From Collinsella tanakaei (lineage in GTDB: Bacteria; Actinomycetota; Coriobacteriia; Coriobacteriales; Coriobacteriaceae), in assembly GCF_030373545.1 (NCBI RefSeq), contig NZ_JAUDCO010000004.1, forward strand, positions 62,001-126,000: a DNA stretch of 64,000 nucleotides, given 5' to 3'. Positions 56,086 through 64,000 of this stretch are shown here, piece after piece. Numbering within the stretch: the first letter of the stretch is position 1; every line of letters starts with the position of its first letter. The notes under the pieces were generated by a model. The model saw only the letters and a program-made list of their open reading frames with translations. It searched no databases and had not been told where the DNA came from. The position numbers and the translations under genes are program-made.

Positions 56086-57453
56086 TTGCTGACCGTTTTG
56101 GCTCTTGCGATGATCGTGTGCTTCATCGTGCTGCTGTCCATGAAGAAGCTCTCGGTCTTTAACGCGCTCACCTTGGTCCCGCTCGTCTTTGGCGTCATCG
56201 CGATGTTTGTCACCGGCGCGAGCTTCTCCGACCTGTTTACCTGGATCAAGGAAGGCGTATTCTACACGGTTAACTACGAGACGCAGAGCACGTCGATGGG
56301 TGTCATTTCGCCCGGCCTGACGATTCTGTTCTCGATTCTGTATTTCGACCTCATGCTCGGCGTCGGCCTGTTCGATCCCGTTGCCGCGTTCTTCATCAAG
56401 ATGGCCAAGGGCGACCCGCTCAAGGTGCTCATGTCCACCGTCATGGTCTCGTCGGTCGTTGCGTTTAACGGCGACACCACGACGACGATCATCATCTGCG
56501 TCTCGGCGTTCATCAACCTGTACAAGCAGCTGGGTCTCAAGTTGATCTACCTGGCCATCATCATCGTGGCGCCCATCGGCATCTGGAATCAGCTCCCGTG
56601 GGGCGGTCCGACCATCGCCGCGGCGACCGCACAGGGCATCGAGGTCAACGAGCTGTTCGCCGCGCTCCTGCCCGGTCTTATCGCCGCGCAGATCACCGTT
56701 ATCGCCATCACGTATTTCATCGGCCGCAAGGAGCGCAAGCGTCTTGGCTGGTCGCCGGATGACGCCAAATCCGTCTCGCCCGAGCAGCTCGACCGTATGA
56801 TCGCCGCCGTGCGCGACAAGGATATCGAGCTCAAGCGCCCGAAACTGTTCGTGTTCAATCTCGTGCTCACGCTTATCGCCGTCGTCCTGCTCATCCAGGG
56901 TGAGATCCACGGCTCGACCATCTTCATGCTCGCCTCCGCCATCGCGCTCGTGGCGAACTACCCGAACGTCGATGAGAGCTCGCAGCGTCTCGAGGACCTC
57001 GCCGCCGACGTGCTGCCGACCGCGGTGATCACGCTCGGTGCGGGCGTGTTCTCCGGCGTGCTGACGGGCTCCGGCATGGCGACCGCGCTGGCGAATTTCA
57101 TCGCCAGCGTCATCCCGACGCAGCTTTCGAGCCATATGGCGCCCATCTATGCCGTTATCGCGACGCCCGCCATCTGCTTCCTGCCGCAGGATGCGTTCTA
57201 TTTCGGTATCGCGTCGGTCATGAAGGACGTCATGGCCCAGTTTGGCATCACCGCCACGCAGGCTGCTGTCGCTTCGATGGCGGGCCAGGCGTTCCGATTG
57301 GTGAGTCCGGTCATCCCTGCGCTCTATATGCTATGCGGCGAGTGCAAGCTCAACTTCGCCGAGTTCATGAAGGAGTACGGCAAGTATTACGGCCTGATTT
57401 TGCTTGCGGTCTACCTTGTGGTCTACGGTGTCACGGGCGCCTTGCCGTTCTAG
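56086..57453 (+). CDS. CitMHS family dicarboxylate/tricarboxylate transporter
   Basis: 455 residues, about 12 hydrophobic segments. Family marks: SPGLTILFSILYFDLMLGVGLFDP near 65-90, FNGDTTTTIIICVSAF, and PQDAFYFG near the end. Relatives carry metal-citrate; here the position after ttdAB suggests tartrate or another C4 acid. TTG start at 56086 with TAGGAGGTG eight bases upstream, no better start nearby. Expression may be set separately from ttdAB by the upstream hairpins. Confidence 0.85.
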   Translation: MLTVLALAMIVCFIVLLSMKKLSVFNALTLVPLVFGVIAMFVTGASFSDLFTWIKEGVFYTVNYETQSTSMGVISPGLTILFSILYFDLMLGVGLFDPVAAFFIKMAKGDPLKVLMSTVMVSSVVAFNGDTTTTIIICVSAFINLYKQLGLKLIYLAIIIVAPIGIWNQLPWGGPTIAAATAQGIEVNELFAALLPGLIAAQITVIAITYFIGRKERKRLGWSPDDAKSVSPEQLDRMIAAVRDKDIELKRPKLFVFNLVLTLIAVVLLIQGEIHGSTIFMLASAIALVANYPNVDESSQRLEDLAADVLPTAVITLGAGVFSGVLTGSGMATALANFIASVIPTQLSSHMAPIYAVIATPAICFLPQDAFYFGIASVMKDVMAQFGITATQAAVASMAGQAFRLVSPVIPALYMLCGECKLNFAEFMKEYGKYYGLILLAVYLVVYGVTGALPF

Positions 57454-57486
57454 GAACACAACCGAGCATCCTCTTTTTCTTACGCA

Positions 57487-57525
57487 GGGAATGGGGCGTC
57501 TGAGGGCGCCCCAATCCCTTCTTGA
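57487..57525 (+). terminator. terminator of the CitMHS gene
   Basis: AGGGA-TGGGGCG pairs with CGCCCCA-TCCCT around a 7-base loop, then TTCTTG. Confidence 0.75.
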
Positions 57526-57712
57526 GCAAATCACTGTCCGGGGCTTGCTGTGCGATGTTGGCTTTGCGGCGCGCAGCGATTAGGTTGTGCAGCCGCGCCC
57601 CTGTCGTGTGAGGGCCCTTGTTGCACTTGATGCGTTTCGCTGCGCGAGGTCGCTTTGCGGTGCGAGATGACCCTGCCGCACAAGAGCGCTAAGCTGATAG
57701 GGGAAAGGGGAC

Positions 57713-58972
57713 ATGGATATGGACGACAAGACGGACGGAGCTTCGCGGCACGCGGCTGCCGGATTGACGCCGGCACAGCTGCGCGTCGTGGCGACGCTGG
57801 GGTTTTGCGGGTTGGTGTCCGCTGCCGACAACTGGTTCGTGTCGCCGGCACTGCCCGCGATTGCCCAGACGCTCTCGGTGGCGCCCGTGGCAGCAACGGT
57901 CATCCTGACGGCATATATGTTGCCCTATGGCACTCTGCAGCCGGTCTGCGGATCCATCGCCGATCGCATCGGGCGGCTGCGCCTGCTGCGCATCATCGTG
58001 CTGGGGCTGTGCGCGGGAACGTTTCTGTGCGCCGTCGTTCCGAGCCTGCCCCTGCTGGTCGTCGCGCGGATCGTGACCGGCTGTTTCGCGGCGGGTATCA
58101 TCGCGGTGTCGCAGGCGTTCGTCAGCGACGTGGTGGCACCCGAGCAGCGCGGGGGAGCGGTGGGCATCCTCATGGGAATCACCTTCACCGGACAGGGACT
58201 TTCCGCCGGGCTCGGCGGCATCCTGACCGATGTCGTGGGCTGGCGCGCCGCGTTTGCGACGTTCGGCGTGCTGGCAGCGCTGGCGTGGCTGGGGCTTCTG
58301 GGTCTGCGCGAGCCGTCCCGCAGCGATGTGTCCGGCGACGGTTCTGCGCGTCCGTCTGTCGTGTCGGGCTCCGTGCGTGCGGGCAACCCGGTCGCGGTGT
58401 TTCTTCGGTCGGCGATACGTATCTTTTTAGGGACGCGTCGGACGGTGTATCTGCTCGCGTGCTCGACGGGCCTGCTGTTTTTGGGCGTCTATGGGCTCAT
58501 GGGCACGTTTTTAAACCAGGTGTGCGGTTTGACCTCGACCCAAGCGGGTCTCGTCATGATGTTTTATGGCGTGTGCTGCCTGTTCGGAGGGTCCGTGGCG
58601 GGCAAGCTCGGTGCGCGACGGGGCATCGGCGGCGTCATTCGGATCGGCGAGCTGTCCGGCGTGCTGGCGGTCTGCGCCCTTATGGTGTCGACGCTTTCGG
58701 GCTTGTGGGTTCCCGCCCTTGCGGCCGCGGCGTGTCTGGGATTTGGCTATATTTCGGTGCAGCCCTCGTTGGTGACGCTGTCGATGGATGCCGACCCGTC
58801 TCAGGTGGGCCTGTGCACCGGCCTTATCGGTTTCGGCGTCTTTGCGGGCGGCGGCGTGGGTTCCGCCCTCGGCGGCGCCGTGCTGACGGCGGGCGGCTAT
58901 CTCGCGCTGTGGGCGGTAGCGGCAGTTGGCCTGCTGCTGCAGTTTGCGGCAAGCGCCCGACTCAGGGGCTGA
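57713..58972 (+). CDS. major facilitator superfamily transporter (drug-efflux-like)
   Basis: 419 residues, 12 predicted helices. Motif A-like GSIADRIGRLRLLRIIV between helices 2 and 3, antiporter-type motif C region GQGLSAGLGGILTDVVGWRAAF, characteristic of 12- or 14-span DHA efflux pumps. Substrate unknown. The start has AAAGGGGA seven bases upstream. Single gene, followed by repeat family A. Confidence 0.83.
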   Translation: MDMDDKTDGASRHAAAGLTPAQLRVVATLGFCGLVSAADNWFVSPALPAIAQTLSVAPVAATVILTAYMLPYGTLQPVCGSIADRIGRLRLLRIIVLGLCAGTFLCAVVPSLPLLVVARIVTGCFAAGIIAVSQAFVSDVVAPEQRGGAVGILMGITFTGQGLSAGLGGILTDVVGWRAAFATFGVLAALAWLGLLGLREPSRSDVSGDGSARPSVVSGSVRAGNPVAVFLRSAIRIFLGTRRTVYLLACSTGLLFLGVYGLMGTFLNQVCGLTSTQAGLVMMFYGVCCLFGGSVAGKLGARRGIGGVIRIGELSGVLAVCALMVSTLSGLWVPALAAAACLGFGYISVQPSLVTLSMDADPSQVGLCTGLIGFGVFAGGGVGSALGGAVLTAGGYLALWAVAAVGLLLQFAASARLRG

Positions 58973-59025
58973 TGCCCCAAAAGGCGCCAGCGATGTCCCC
59001 AAAGAGGCAAGAGAACATCGGACAT
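58972..59025. repeat. hairpin repeat family A, diverged copy
   Basis: ATGCCCCAAAAGGCGCCAG..ATGTCCCC...CATCGGACAT: a decayed or expanded version of the units at 21482 and 24436, again directly after a stop codon. Confidence 0.55.
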
Positions 59026-59167
59026 GCGCGAAGTGAGTGCGTCGTTTTGGAAACCCTTTGTATACCGGCGAGGTGGCAATTCGCTGAGCTGGGGTTTTGC
59101 GATGTGTATCGCCCTGTCTACTCGGCGGTTCCGATTTGAGACACACACTTCGCGACGCAACCGGCAA

Positions 59168-59219
59168 AAAGCGCACCGGGCGCGGTCGACCCGTTCGGGT
59201 CACGCGCCCGGTGCGCTCA
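59168..59219 (-). terminator. terminator of the gene at 59260-59574
   Basis: Minus strand GCGCACCGGGCGCG pairs with CGCGCCCGGTGCGC around an 18-base loop that itself holds GACCCG/CGGGTC, then TTTTTG. A long, strong hairpin. Confidence 0.88.
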
Positions 59220-59259
59220 AATGAAGGCAGAATGGTGCGCATCGAATGATGCGGTCAGC

Positions 59260-59574
59260 CTACTTCTTGCCGAACAGACCGCCCAGGCCCTCGGCGATGC
59301 CGGAGAGCGGGGAGTTCTCGAGCACGCCGCCCAGGTTCTCGGCGATGTTGCCCAGATCGAGGTTACCGAGGTCCAGGCCCTCGGGCAGCTCGATGCCGCC
59401 GCCCATGACGGCGTCCTTGACGTGGTCGATGACGCCGGAGAGGTCGGCGCCCTCGAGCTTGTTGCCGGTGATGCCCTCGATGGCGCCGGCGGGATCGGAG
59501 AGGATGTCCTTGATGGCCTCGGGGCTGTTGCCGAGGTGCTCCATAACCTGATCTGCGATTGCCTTGATGTCCAT
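59260..59574 (-). CDS. small glycine-rich hypothetical protein
   Basis: 104 residues, acidic, no membrane segment. An N-terminal helix pair (MDIKAIADQVMEHLGNSPEAIKD) is followed by a Gly/Leu/Asn-rich tail (LDLGNLDLGNIAENLGGVLENS... GLGGLFGKK) with LG-N quasi-repeats. No family recognised. The start has GAAAGGA seven bases upstream, and a strong terminator follows, so it is a real single-gene transcript. Confidence 0.72.
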   Translation of the reverse strand: MDIKAIADQVMEHLGNSPEAIKDILSDPAGAIEGITGNKLEGADLSGVIDHVKDAVMGGGIELPEGLDLGNLDLGNIAENLGGVLENSPLSGIAEGLGGLFGKK

Positions 59575-59776
59575 GGTGATCCTTTCGATATCGATGGGGG
59601 CGTATCGCCCGCTTGAGACTATACCGGCTTGTATCTGCTGCAACCAGTCTATTAACGATTCGATGAACGCCCTGTCATGACAAATGGGATCGGTGCTCCA
59701 CAAACAAAACGCTTACGAGGGCGCGGGAATCTTGTTAGGGTAATGCCTACAGCTGCTCGAATCGACACACATACCA

Positions 59777-59817
59777 AGCTGGCGTGCCCGCGCGAATCGG
59801 TACGCCGGCTTTTTCGT
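59777..59817 (+). terminator. terminator-like hairpin in the leader of the DUF2798 gene
   Basis: AGCTGGCGT/ACGCCGGCT stem (one G-T) with 16-base loop, then TTTTCGTTT. There is no plus-strand gene upstream, so it either ends a short RNA or attenuates the gene at 59864. Confidence 0.65.
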
Positions 59818-59863
59818 TTGGGTAGCCACGTCATGCATCCGTCGAGAAAGGATTGTCAGCCAC

Positions 59864-60367
59864 ATGCCGACCAACAAGCGAGAAAGCCTCATCTTCACGA
59901 TCATCATGTGCTTCTGCATGGTGCTCTGGATGTCGGTCTACAACGTTGCCCGTGTCCATGACTGGACCTTCAACCTGCAGGCGCTTGCCGACGCCTGGCT
60001 TGGATTCCCACCCGCCTACATCGTGGCCATGCTACTCGATGTGCTCGTTGCCAGCCGCTTCGCCAAGTGGTTCGCCTTCCGCTTCCTCGTGGTGCCGGGC
60101 AAGAGCTCCAAGCTCGCCATCACGCTGGCGATCAGCACCATGATGGTTTTCCCGATGGTGCTGTTCATGTCACTTTACGGCGCAATCGAGGCCTTCACCC
60201 ACGTGGGCGATCCCGCGATGATCCTGCCGGCATGGATTTCCAACATCCCCTGGAACTTCGCCGCCGCTCTACCCTGGAACCTGCTCATCGCCGGGCCCGT
60301 CGCCCGCTATCTCTTCCGCCGAGCCTTCCCCGAAGGCACCATCCTGTCCAAGCCCCTCACAGCCTAA
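59864..60367 (+). CDS. DUF2798 family membrane protein
   Basis: 167 residues, four hydrophobic helices in two similar halves (IIMCFCMVLWMSVYN; LAISTMMVFPMVLFMSLYGAIE), each containing the M-V/L-x-M-S-x-Y pattern of the family. Function unknown. The start has GAAAGGA about ten bases upstream. Stands alone behind a terminator-like hairpin. Confidence 0.8.
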   Translation: MPTNKRESLIFTIIMCFCMVLWMSVYNVARVHDWTFNLQALADAWLGFPPAYIVAMLLDVLVASRFAKWFAFRFLVVPGKSSKLAITLAISTMMVFPMVLFMSLYGAIEAFTHVGDPAMILPAWISNIPWNFAAALPWNLLIAGPVARYLFRRAFPEGTILSKPLTA

Positions 60368-60422
60368 AGGCCCCTTACCTACCACACCCCCCGGTAGCCC
60401 GTGCTCGAACAGGGTGCCCGCA

Positions 60423-60539
60423 GGTCCGGGAGCGCGAAAAGCCGGCGCCCCGTATTTCTAAGCGAAGCATTCCGCAGCGCGAAGCGCGAGGACGCTGAGC
60501 GTGAAATACAGGGGCGCCGGCTTTTCGCGCTCCCGGACC
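60423..60539. repeat. very long inverted repeat, probable bidirectional terminator
   Basis: Arms 60423-60458 and 60503-60539 match over 36 bases with one bulged T. The core AAAAGCCGGCGCCCC/GGGGCGCCGGCTTTT has A and T runs as in a two-way terminator, but the stem goes 14 bp further outward. The loop holds a GCG/CGC mini-hairpin. It lies between convergent genes. Confidence 0.85.
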
Positions 60540-60550
60540 GGATGGGGAGG

Positions 60551-63500
60551 TCACCTCTGTTCGCGGGCCTCCATGATGAGCATCTGCAGGCGGTTCTCGA
60601 TGTTGGCCTGACTGGTGTCGGGGTCAAAATCGAGCGGCAGGATCGACGCGTCGGGATAGCGCTCCTTCAGGCTCTTCACGATGCCGCGCCCGACGATATG
60701 GTTGGGCAGGCACCCGAACGGCTGCAGGATGATGAAGGCGCGGCAGCCGTTCTTCGCGTGGTGCAGAATCTCGGCGGGAATCAGTACGCCCTCGCCGGCG
60801 TCGAACGTGTGGTGCACGATATCGTCGCTCGCGCGCACGAGCTCGTCCATGCGCGCGGGCGGCTCATAGAGCGGGTGACGGCGGGCGATGCGGTCGGTCG
60901 CGTCCTGAGCGAACTCGAAGGCGTCATCGGATACCGCCCATTCTGCCTTCTGCGAAAGCGGCTTATGGATGCCGAACTCGCGCACCTGGGCGTGCTTGTA
61001 GAAGTACGTCTTGCGGATGACGTCGGTCATGCGGGCCTCGATGACCTCAAAGCCGTTGCGCTCCAGGTACAGCTCGATGTCGCGGTTGGCGCCGGGATGG
61101 AAGTTGAGCAGGTATTCGCCCACAATCAAAACGCGCGGGCGGCGCACGCTGCGATCGATCTTCACGTCCGCCATGACCTGGATGGCGCGCTTGAACCCGG
61201 CGATGCCGCCGCGCACGCCGTGGCGCTTGAAGCCGTCGATCACATGGTCGAGCGCAATCTCAAACGCGCGGTCGGAGGCGCCTGCCTCAAGCTCATAGGG
61301 GCGCATCTTGCGCAGCAGCTCCTCGAGCGCGTCGATCATCGGCAGGCCGTAGGCGATGCGCATGGCGGTGAGCAGGCTCATCTTAAAGCCGGGATGCAGA
61401 TCGTGGTCGTCAGCAAGATCGTTGGTGATGATGGGCACGTGCGCGAAGCCGGCGTCGTCGAGCGCCTTGCGCAGCAGGGCGGAGTAGTGCGTGAGACGGC
61501 AGTCGCCCACGTACTTGGCCATCATGACCGCCGTATGCTCGAGGTCGTAGTCGCCGTTGACGAGCGCGTCGAGGACCTCGCCGATCACGATCTGTGCGGG
61601 AAAGCAGATGTCGTTGTGCACGTAGCGCTTGCCCAGACGGATGGCGTTCTCGCGGCCGACCGGCAGCGAGACGGCGTTGATGCCCTGCTTGGTGAAGGCT
61701 GCCGCCATGAGGCGCGAGAAAGCATGCGAGGTGTTGGGCACGAGCACCGTGTAGGTGTCGCGCTCGTCGCGGGTGAACTTGACGGGGTAGGGATCGCCGA
61801 GCTCACGGACCTCATCGGCATCGCCCTCGCCGCGCTCGCGGCGGATGCGCGTGGTCTCCAAGAACGAGCGGACGCGGATGCGCAGGGCGCCCTCGGCTGC
61901 GCTCTCGTCGACTTTCAGCAACAGGGGCCGTTTGGCCGAGACCTCGTGCATGAGGCGGGCGGCCTCGTCGGCCAGGTAGGCGTCATGCCCGCAGCCGAAG
62001 CTCGCGATCTGCGCGAACTCGAGCCCCTCGGTGCGCGCAGCGATGAGCGCGCACGACAGGATCCGCGCGTGGTAGTTGTTGGCGATGTCCAGGCGGCTGC
62101 GCGTGAGGTCGACCTCGCGCATGCCGGGGACGGCGTCGGCGGTGAGCACCGGGACGCCTTGCTCCACGAACATGCCGGGCAGGTTGTGGTTGACGAGCGG
62201 GTCGGTCTGGTAGGGGCGCGCCGCGAGCACGACGGCCGTGCCGCCGCGCGCCTGGACCTGTTCGAGCACCTCGGCGCCGCGGCGCTCGAGCGCGTCGGTA
62301 AAGGCCTGCTGCGCGCGGTCGGCTTCCGCGAGGGCGGCGCGGGTCGCGTCGGCGGGGATATCGAAGGTGGCGGCCAGGTACTGCGCGAGCTGGCGCTCAC
62401 GATCCTCGGCGGTGTACCAGTGGAACAGCGGCGAGTCGAAGGGGATGCCGAAGCGCTGCGTCGGGTTGTCCGACGAGCGGATCACCATGGGGTAGCCCTT
62501 CACCACCGCGCACATGGACTCGGCGGTCTCGGCCGTGCCTTCGGGCGCGACGGTGGTGATGATCGGCATGAAGATGCGGTCGACGTGCTTGCCGGCCAGA
62601 TCGCGCAGGTGCCCGTGGACGAGCTTGGCCGGGAAGCAGATGGTATCGGAGCATACGGCCGACAGCCCCTGCTCGTACATGCGGTGCGAGCTCATGCCCG
62701 ACAGCACGACGGTGAAGCCGAGCGACTCGAGCAGGGCCGTCCAAAACGGCGCGGAATCCCAGATGGCAAGCACGCGGGGAATGCCGATGCGGATGCCGCG
62801 GTCGGGCAGGATCTGCGCGTGGTCGGGTTTGGCAAACAGCAGGCGGGTGCGCTCCTCGAACAGGTTGGGCACGCGCCTCGCTGCGTCTGCCGCCTGCTTT
62901 GCGCGCCTGCGGACCTCGTCGTCGTGCGGGTCGCCGATGACCTCGCCGCGCGAGCAGCGGTTGCCGGTGACGAAGCGCTCGCCCGTGGAGAAGCTCACGA
63001 TCGTGCGCGCGCAGTGGTTGGCGCAAAACGGGCACGTCACGTTGCCTTCGCGGGAGAAGAACAGGCGTCGTACGGCATCGAAGCCAATAAAGAAGGAGCC
63101 GGGTGCCGTGGCCTCGGTGCCCGGTGCCGTCGGACCGTCATCAGCCGCCGGCGCGTCGGCTCCGCGTCGCTCAAGCTGCTCTTTGGCGAGCAGCGCCGCT
63201 CCGATGGCGCCCATGAGGCCGGGGTAGGGGCTGCGCGTCACGCTGCGGCCGACGTGTTGCTCGAAAGCGCGCAGCACGGCGTCGTTCGTGAACGTGCCGC
63301 CCTGCACCACGATGTGCTCGCCGAGCGCATCCATGTTGGGCACGCGCACGACCTTGGTGAAGACGTTCTCGATGATGGAACGGCAGAGTCCCGCCATGAT
63401 GTCGGCGGGCGTCTTGCCGTCGCGCTGCTCCGAGATCACGCTGCTCGTCATGAACACCGTGCAGCGGCTGCCGAGCACAGCGGGGCTTTTGGATGAGAAG

Positions 63501-64000
63501 GCGGTCGCGGCGATGTCGGCGACCTCGATGCCCAGCGAGCGCGCGAAGTTCTCCAAAAACGATCCGCAGCCCGACGAACAGGCCTCGTTGACGATAACGT
63601 CGGTGATGACGCCATCGTCGACCCACATGGCCTTCATGTCCTGGCCACCGATGTCCAGGATGAACGTGGCGTCGGGGCAAAAGGCGAGGGCGGCCCGGGC
63701 GTGGGCGACCGTCTCGACGGTGTGGTAGTCGGCGCCGAAGGCACGGGCGAACAGCTGCTCGCCGTAGCCGGTGGTGCCGAGGGCGCGCACCTGCAGGGTC
63801 ACGCCCTGTGCGGCGTAGCGGTCGCACAGCTCGACCAAAGCATCACGGGCGACGTCGATGGGTTCGCCCTGGTTGGACGAGTAGAACGAGTCGATAGGCG
63901 TGCCGTCCATATCGAGCAGCACGAGCTTGGTCGTGGTGCTGCCCGCATCGATGCCCAAGTATACCGGCAGCGTGTCGCCGCGGTGCAGCACGGGCGCCTC
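60551..64000 (-). CDS. acyl-CoA dehydratase activase-related protein (BadF/HgdC family; 5' end outside window)
   Basis: At least 1149 residues, open to the window edge. An activase domain is seen first: YLGIDAGSTTTKLVLLD (phosphate-1), DIGGQDMKAMWVDDG, ACSSGCGSF with a 4Fe-4S cysteine, and VVQGGTFTNDAVLRAF. After a linker comes a DUF2229-type part (VTCPFCANHC, RCSRGE) and a D-component-like 2-hydroxyglutaryl-CoA dehydratase region (IGIPRVLAIWDSAPFW, CFPAKLVHGHLRDL). Family members usually have a second activase domain in front; the visible one resembles the second, so a first is expected beyond base 64000. Function is proposed as ATP-driven electron transfer to a radical dehydratase; the exact partner is unknown. 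Confidence 0.88.
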   Translation of the reverse strand, partial: EAPVLHRGDTLPVYLGIDAGSTTTKLVLLDMDGTPIDSFYSSNQGEPIDVARDALVELCDRYAAQGVTLQVRALGTTGYGEQLFARAFGADYHTVETVAHARAALAFCPDATFILDIGGQDMKAMWVDDGVITDVIVNEACSSGCGSFLENFARSLGIEVADIAATAFSSKSPAVLGSRCTVFMTSSVISEQRDGKTPADIMAGLCRSIIENVFTKVVRVPNMDALGEHIVVQGGTFTNDAVLRAFEQHVGRSVTRSPYPGLMGAIGAALLAKEQLERRGADAPAADDGPTAPGTEATAPGSFFIGFDAVRRLFFSREGNVTCPFCANHCARTIVSFSTGERFVTGNRCSRGEVIGDPHDDEVRRRAKQAADAARRVPNLFEERTRLLFAKPDHAQILPDRGIRIGIPRVLAIWDSAPFWTALLESLGFTVVLSGMSSHRMYEQGLSAVCSDTICFPAKLVHGHLRDLAGKHVDRIFMPIITTVAPEGTAETAESMCAVVKGYPMVIRSSDNPTQRFGIPFDSPLFHWYTAEDRERQLAQYLAATFDIPADATRAALAEADRAQQAFTDALERRGAEVLEQVQARGGTAVVLAARPYQTDPLVNHNLPGMFVEQGVPVLTADAVPGMREVDLTRSRLDIANNYHARILSCALIAARTEGLEFAQIASFGCGHDAYLADEAARLMHEVSAKRPLLLKVDESAAEGALRIRVRSFLETTRIRRERGEGDADEVRELGDPYPVKFTRDERDTYTVLVPNTSHAFSRLMAAAFTKQGINAVSLPVGRENAIRLGKRYVHNDICFPAQIVIGEVLDALVNGDYDLEHTAVMMAKYVGDCRLTHYSALLRKALDDAGFAHVPIITNDLADDHDLHPGFKMSLLTAMRIAYGLPMIDALEELLRKMRPYELEAGASDRAFEIALDHVIDGFKRHGVRGGIAGFKRAIQVMADVKIDRSVRRPRVLIVGEYLLNFHPGANRDIELYLERNGFEVIEARMTDVIRKTYFYKHAQVREFGIHKPLSQKAEWAVSDDAFEFAQDATDRIARRHPLYEPPARMDELVRASDDIVHHTFDAGEGVLIPAEILHHAKNGCRAFIILQPFGCLPNHIVGRGIVKSLKERYPDASILPLDFDPDTSQANIENRLQMLIMEAREQR

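Noticed and set aside
60401-63496. Open frame of about 1030 codons on the plus strand opposite the activase gene
   Set aside because: Shadow of a strongly conserved minus-strand gene; its start falls inside the long inverted repeat and the composition is Ala/Arg/His/Gly-rich without motifs.

Overview
The window is GC-rich bacterial chromosome (estimated by eye at mid-60s percent G+C; not computed) with dense, mostly housekeeping genes, standard genetic code and strong Shine-Dalgarno sites. The gene set is anaerobic: class I Fe-S tartrate dehydratase, an acyl-CoA dehydratase activase, an iron alcohol dehydrogenase and cobalamin-dependent methionine synthase split from its reactivation domain. 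It also has ECF-type vitamin uptake, type III glutamine synthetase and a veg-ispE pair. This points to a gut Coriobacteriia member, most likely Collinsella or a close relative. That placement is inferred from protein character and is not a database result. There is no rRNA, CRISPR array, prophage or intact insertion sequence.

Layout. 1-1360: amino-sugar/PTS end (IIA domain, nagB). 1784-6505: a very large SARP-like ATPase regulator, yhbY and two small envelope proteins. 6677-12373 (minus strand): UPF0210 protein, then metF, a methionine synthase activation protein and metH forming one methyl-group module. 12847-21474: nitrogen assimilation, with gltBD on the minus strand and divergent glnN. 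21633-24380: guanine deaminase and NCS2 purine permease. 24713-29654: tRNA-Glu, an LRR surface protein, bioY and two helical-repeat proteins. 30060-31274: a highly expressed Fe-alcohol dehydrogenase. 32068-35504: FMN riboswitch, ribU, fused EcfA-EcfA and EcfT, a self-contained riboflavin importer. 35631-36522: two flavin-binding split-barrel paralogues. 36749-41531: argCJBD. 41920-48931: acyltransferase, tRNA-Val, HAD phosphatase, murI-rph-rdgB-dtd, veg-ispE, tRNA-Pro. 49779-52707: tatA, greA and a LysRS with a C-terminal tRNA-binding domain. 52857-57453: AraC regulator, ttdA, ttdB and a CitMHS transporter, a probable L-tartrate utilisation unit. 57713-64000: MFS transporter, small proteins, DUF2798 and a large acyl-CoA dehydratase activase cut by the window end.

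The most unusual content lies between genes, where several dispersed repeat families occur. (i) A perfect 21-24 bp inverted repeat flanks unrelated interiors of 127 and 163 bp at two distant loci. (ii) At tRNA-Glu and tRNA-Val the tRNA 3' end plus its terminator is repeated about 190 bp downstream, with a compensatorily mutated hairpin in between. (iii) Several other hairpin repeat families and very long near-perfect stems occur. (iv) A strong promoter-like sequence precedes about 400 bp of apparently non-coding repetitive DNA upstream of the FMN riboswitch. These are the best candidates for undescribed biology here.
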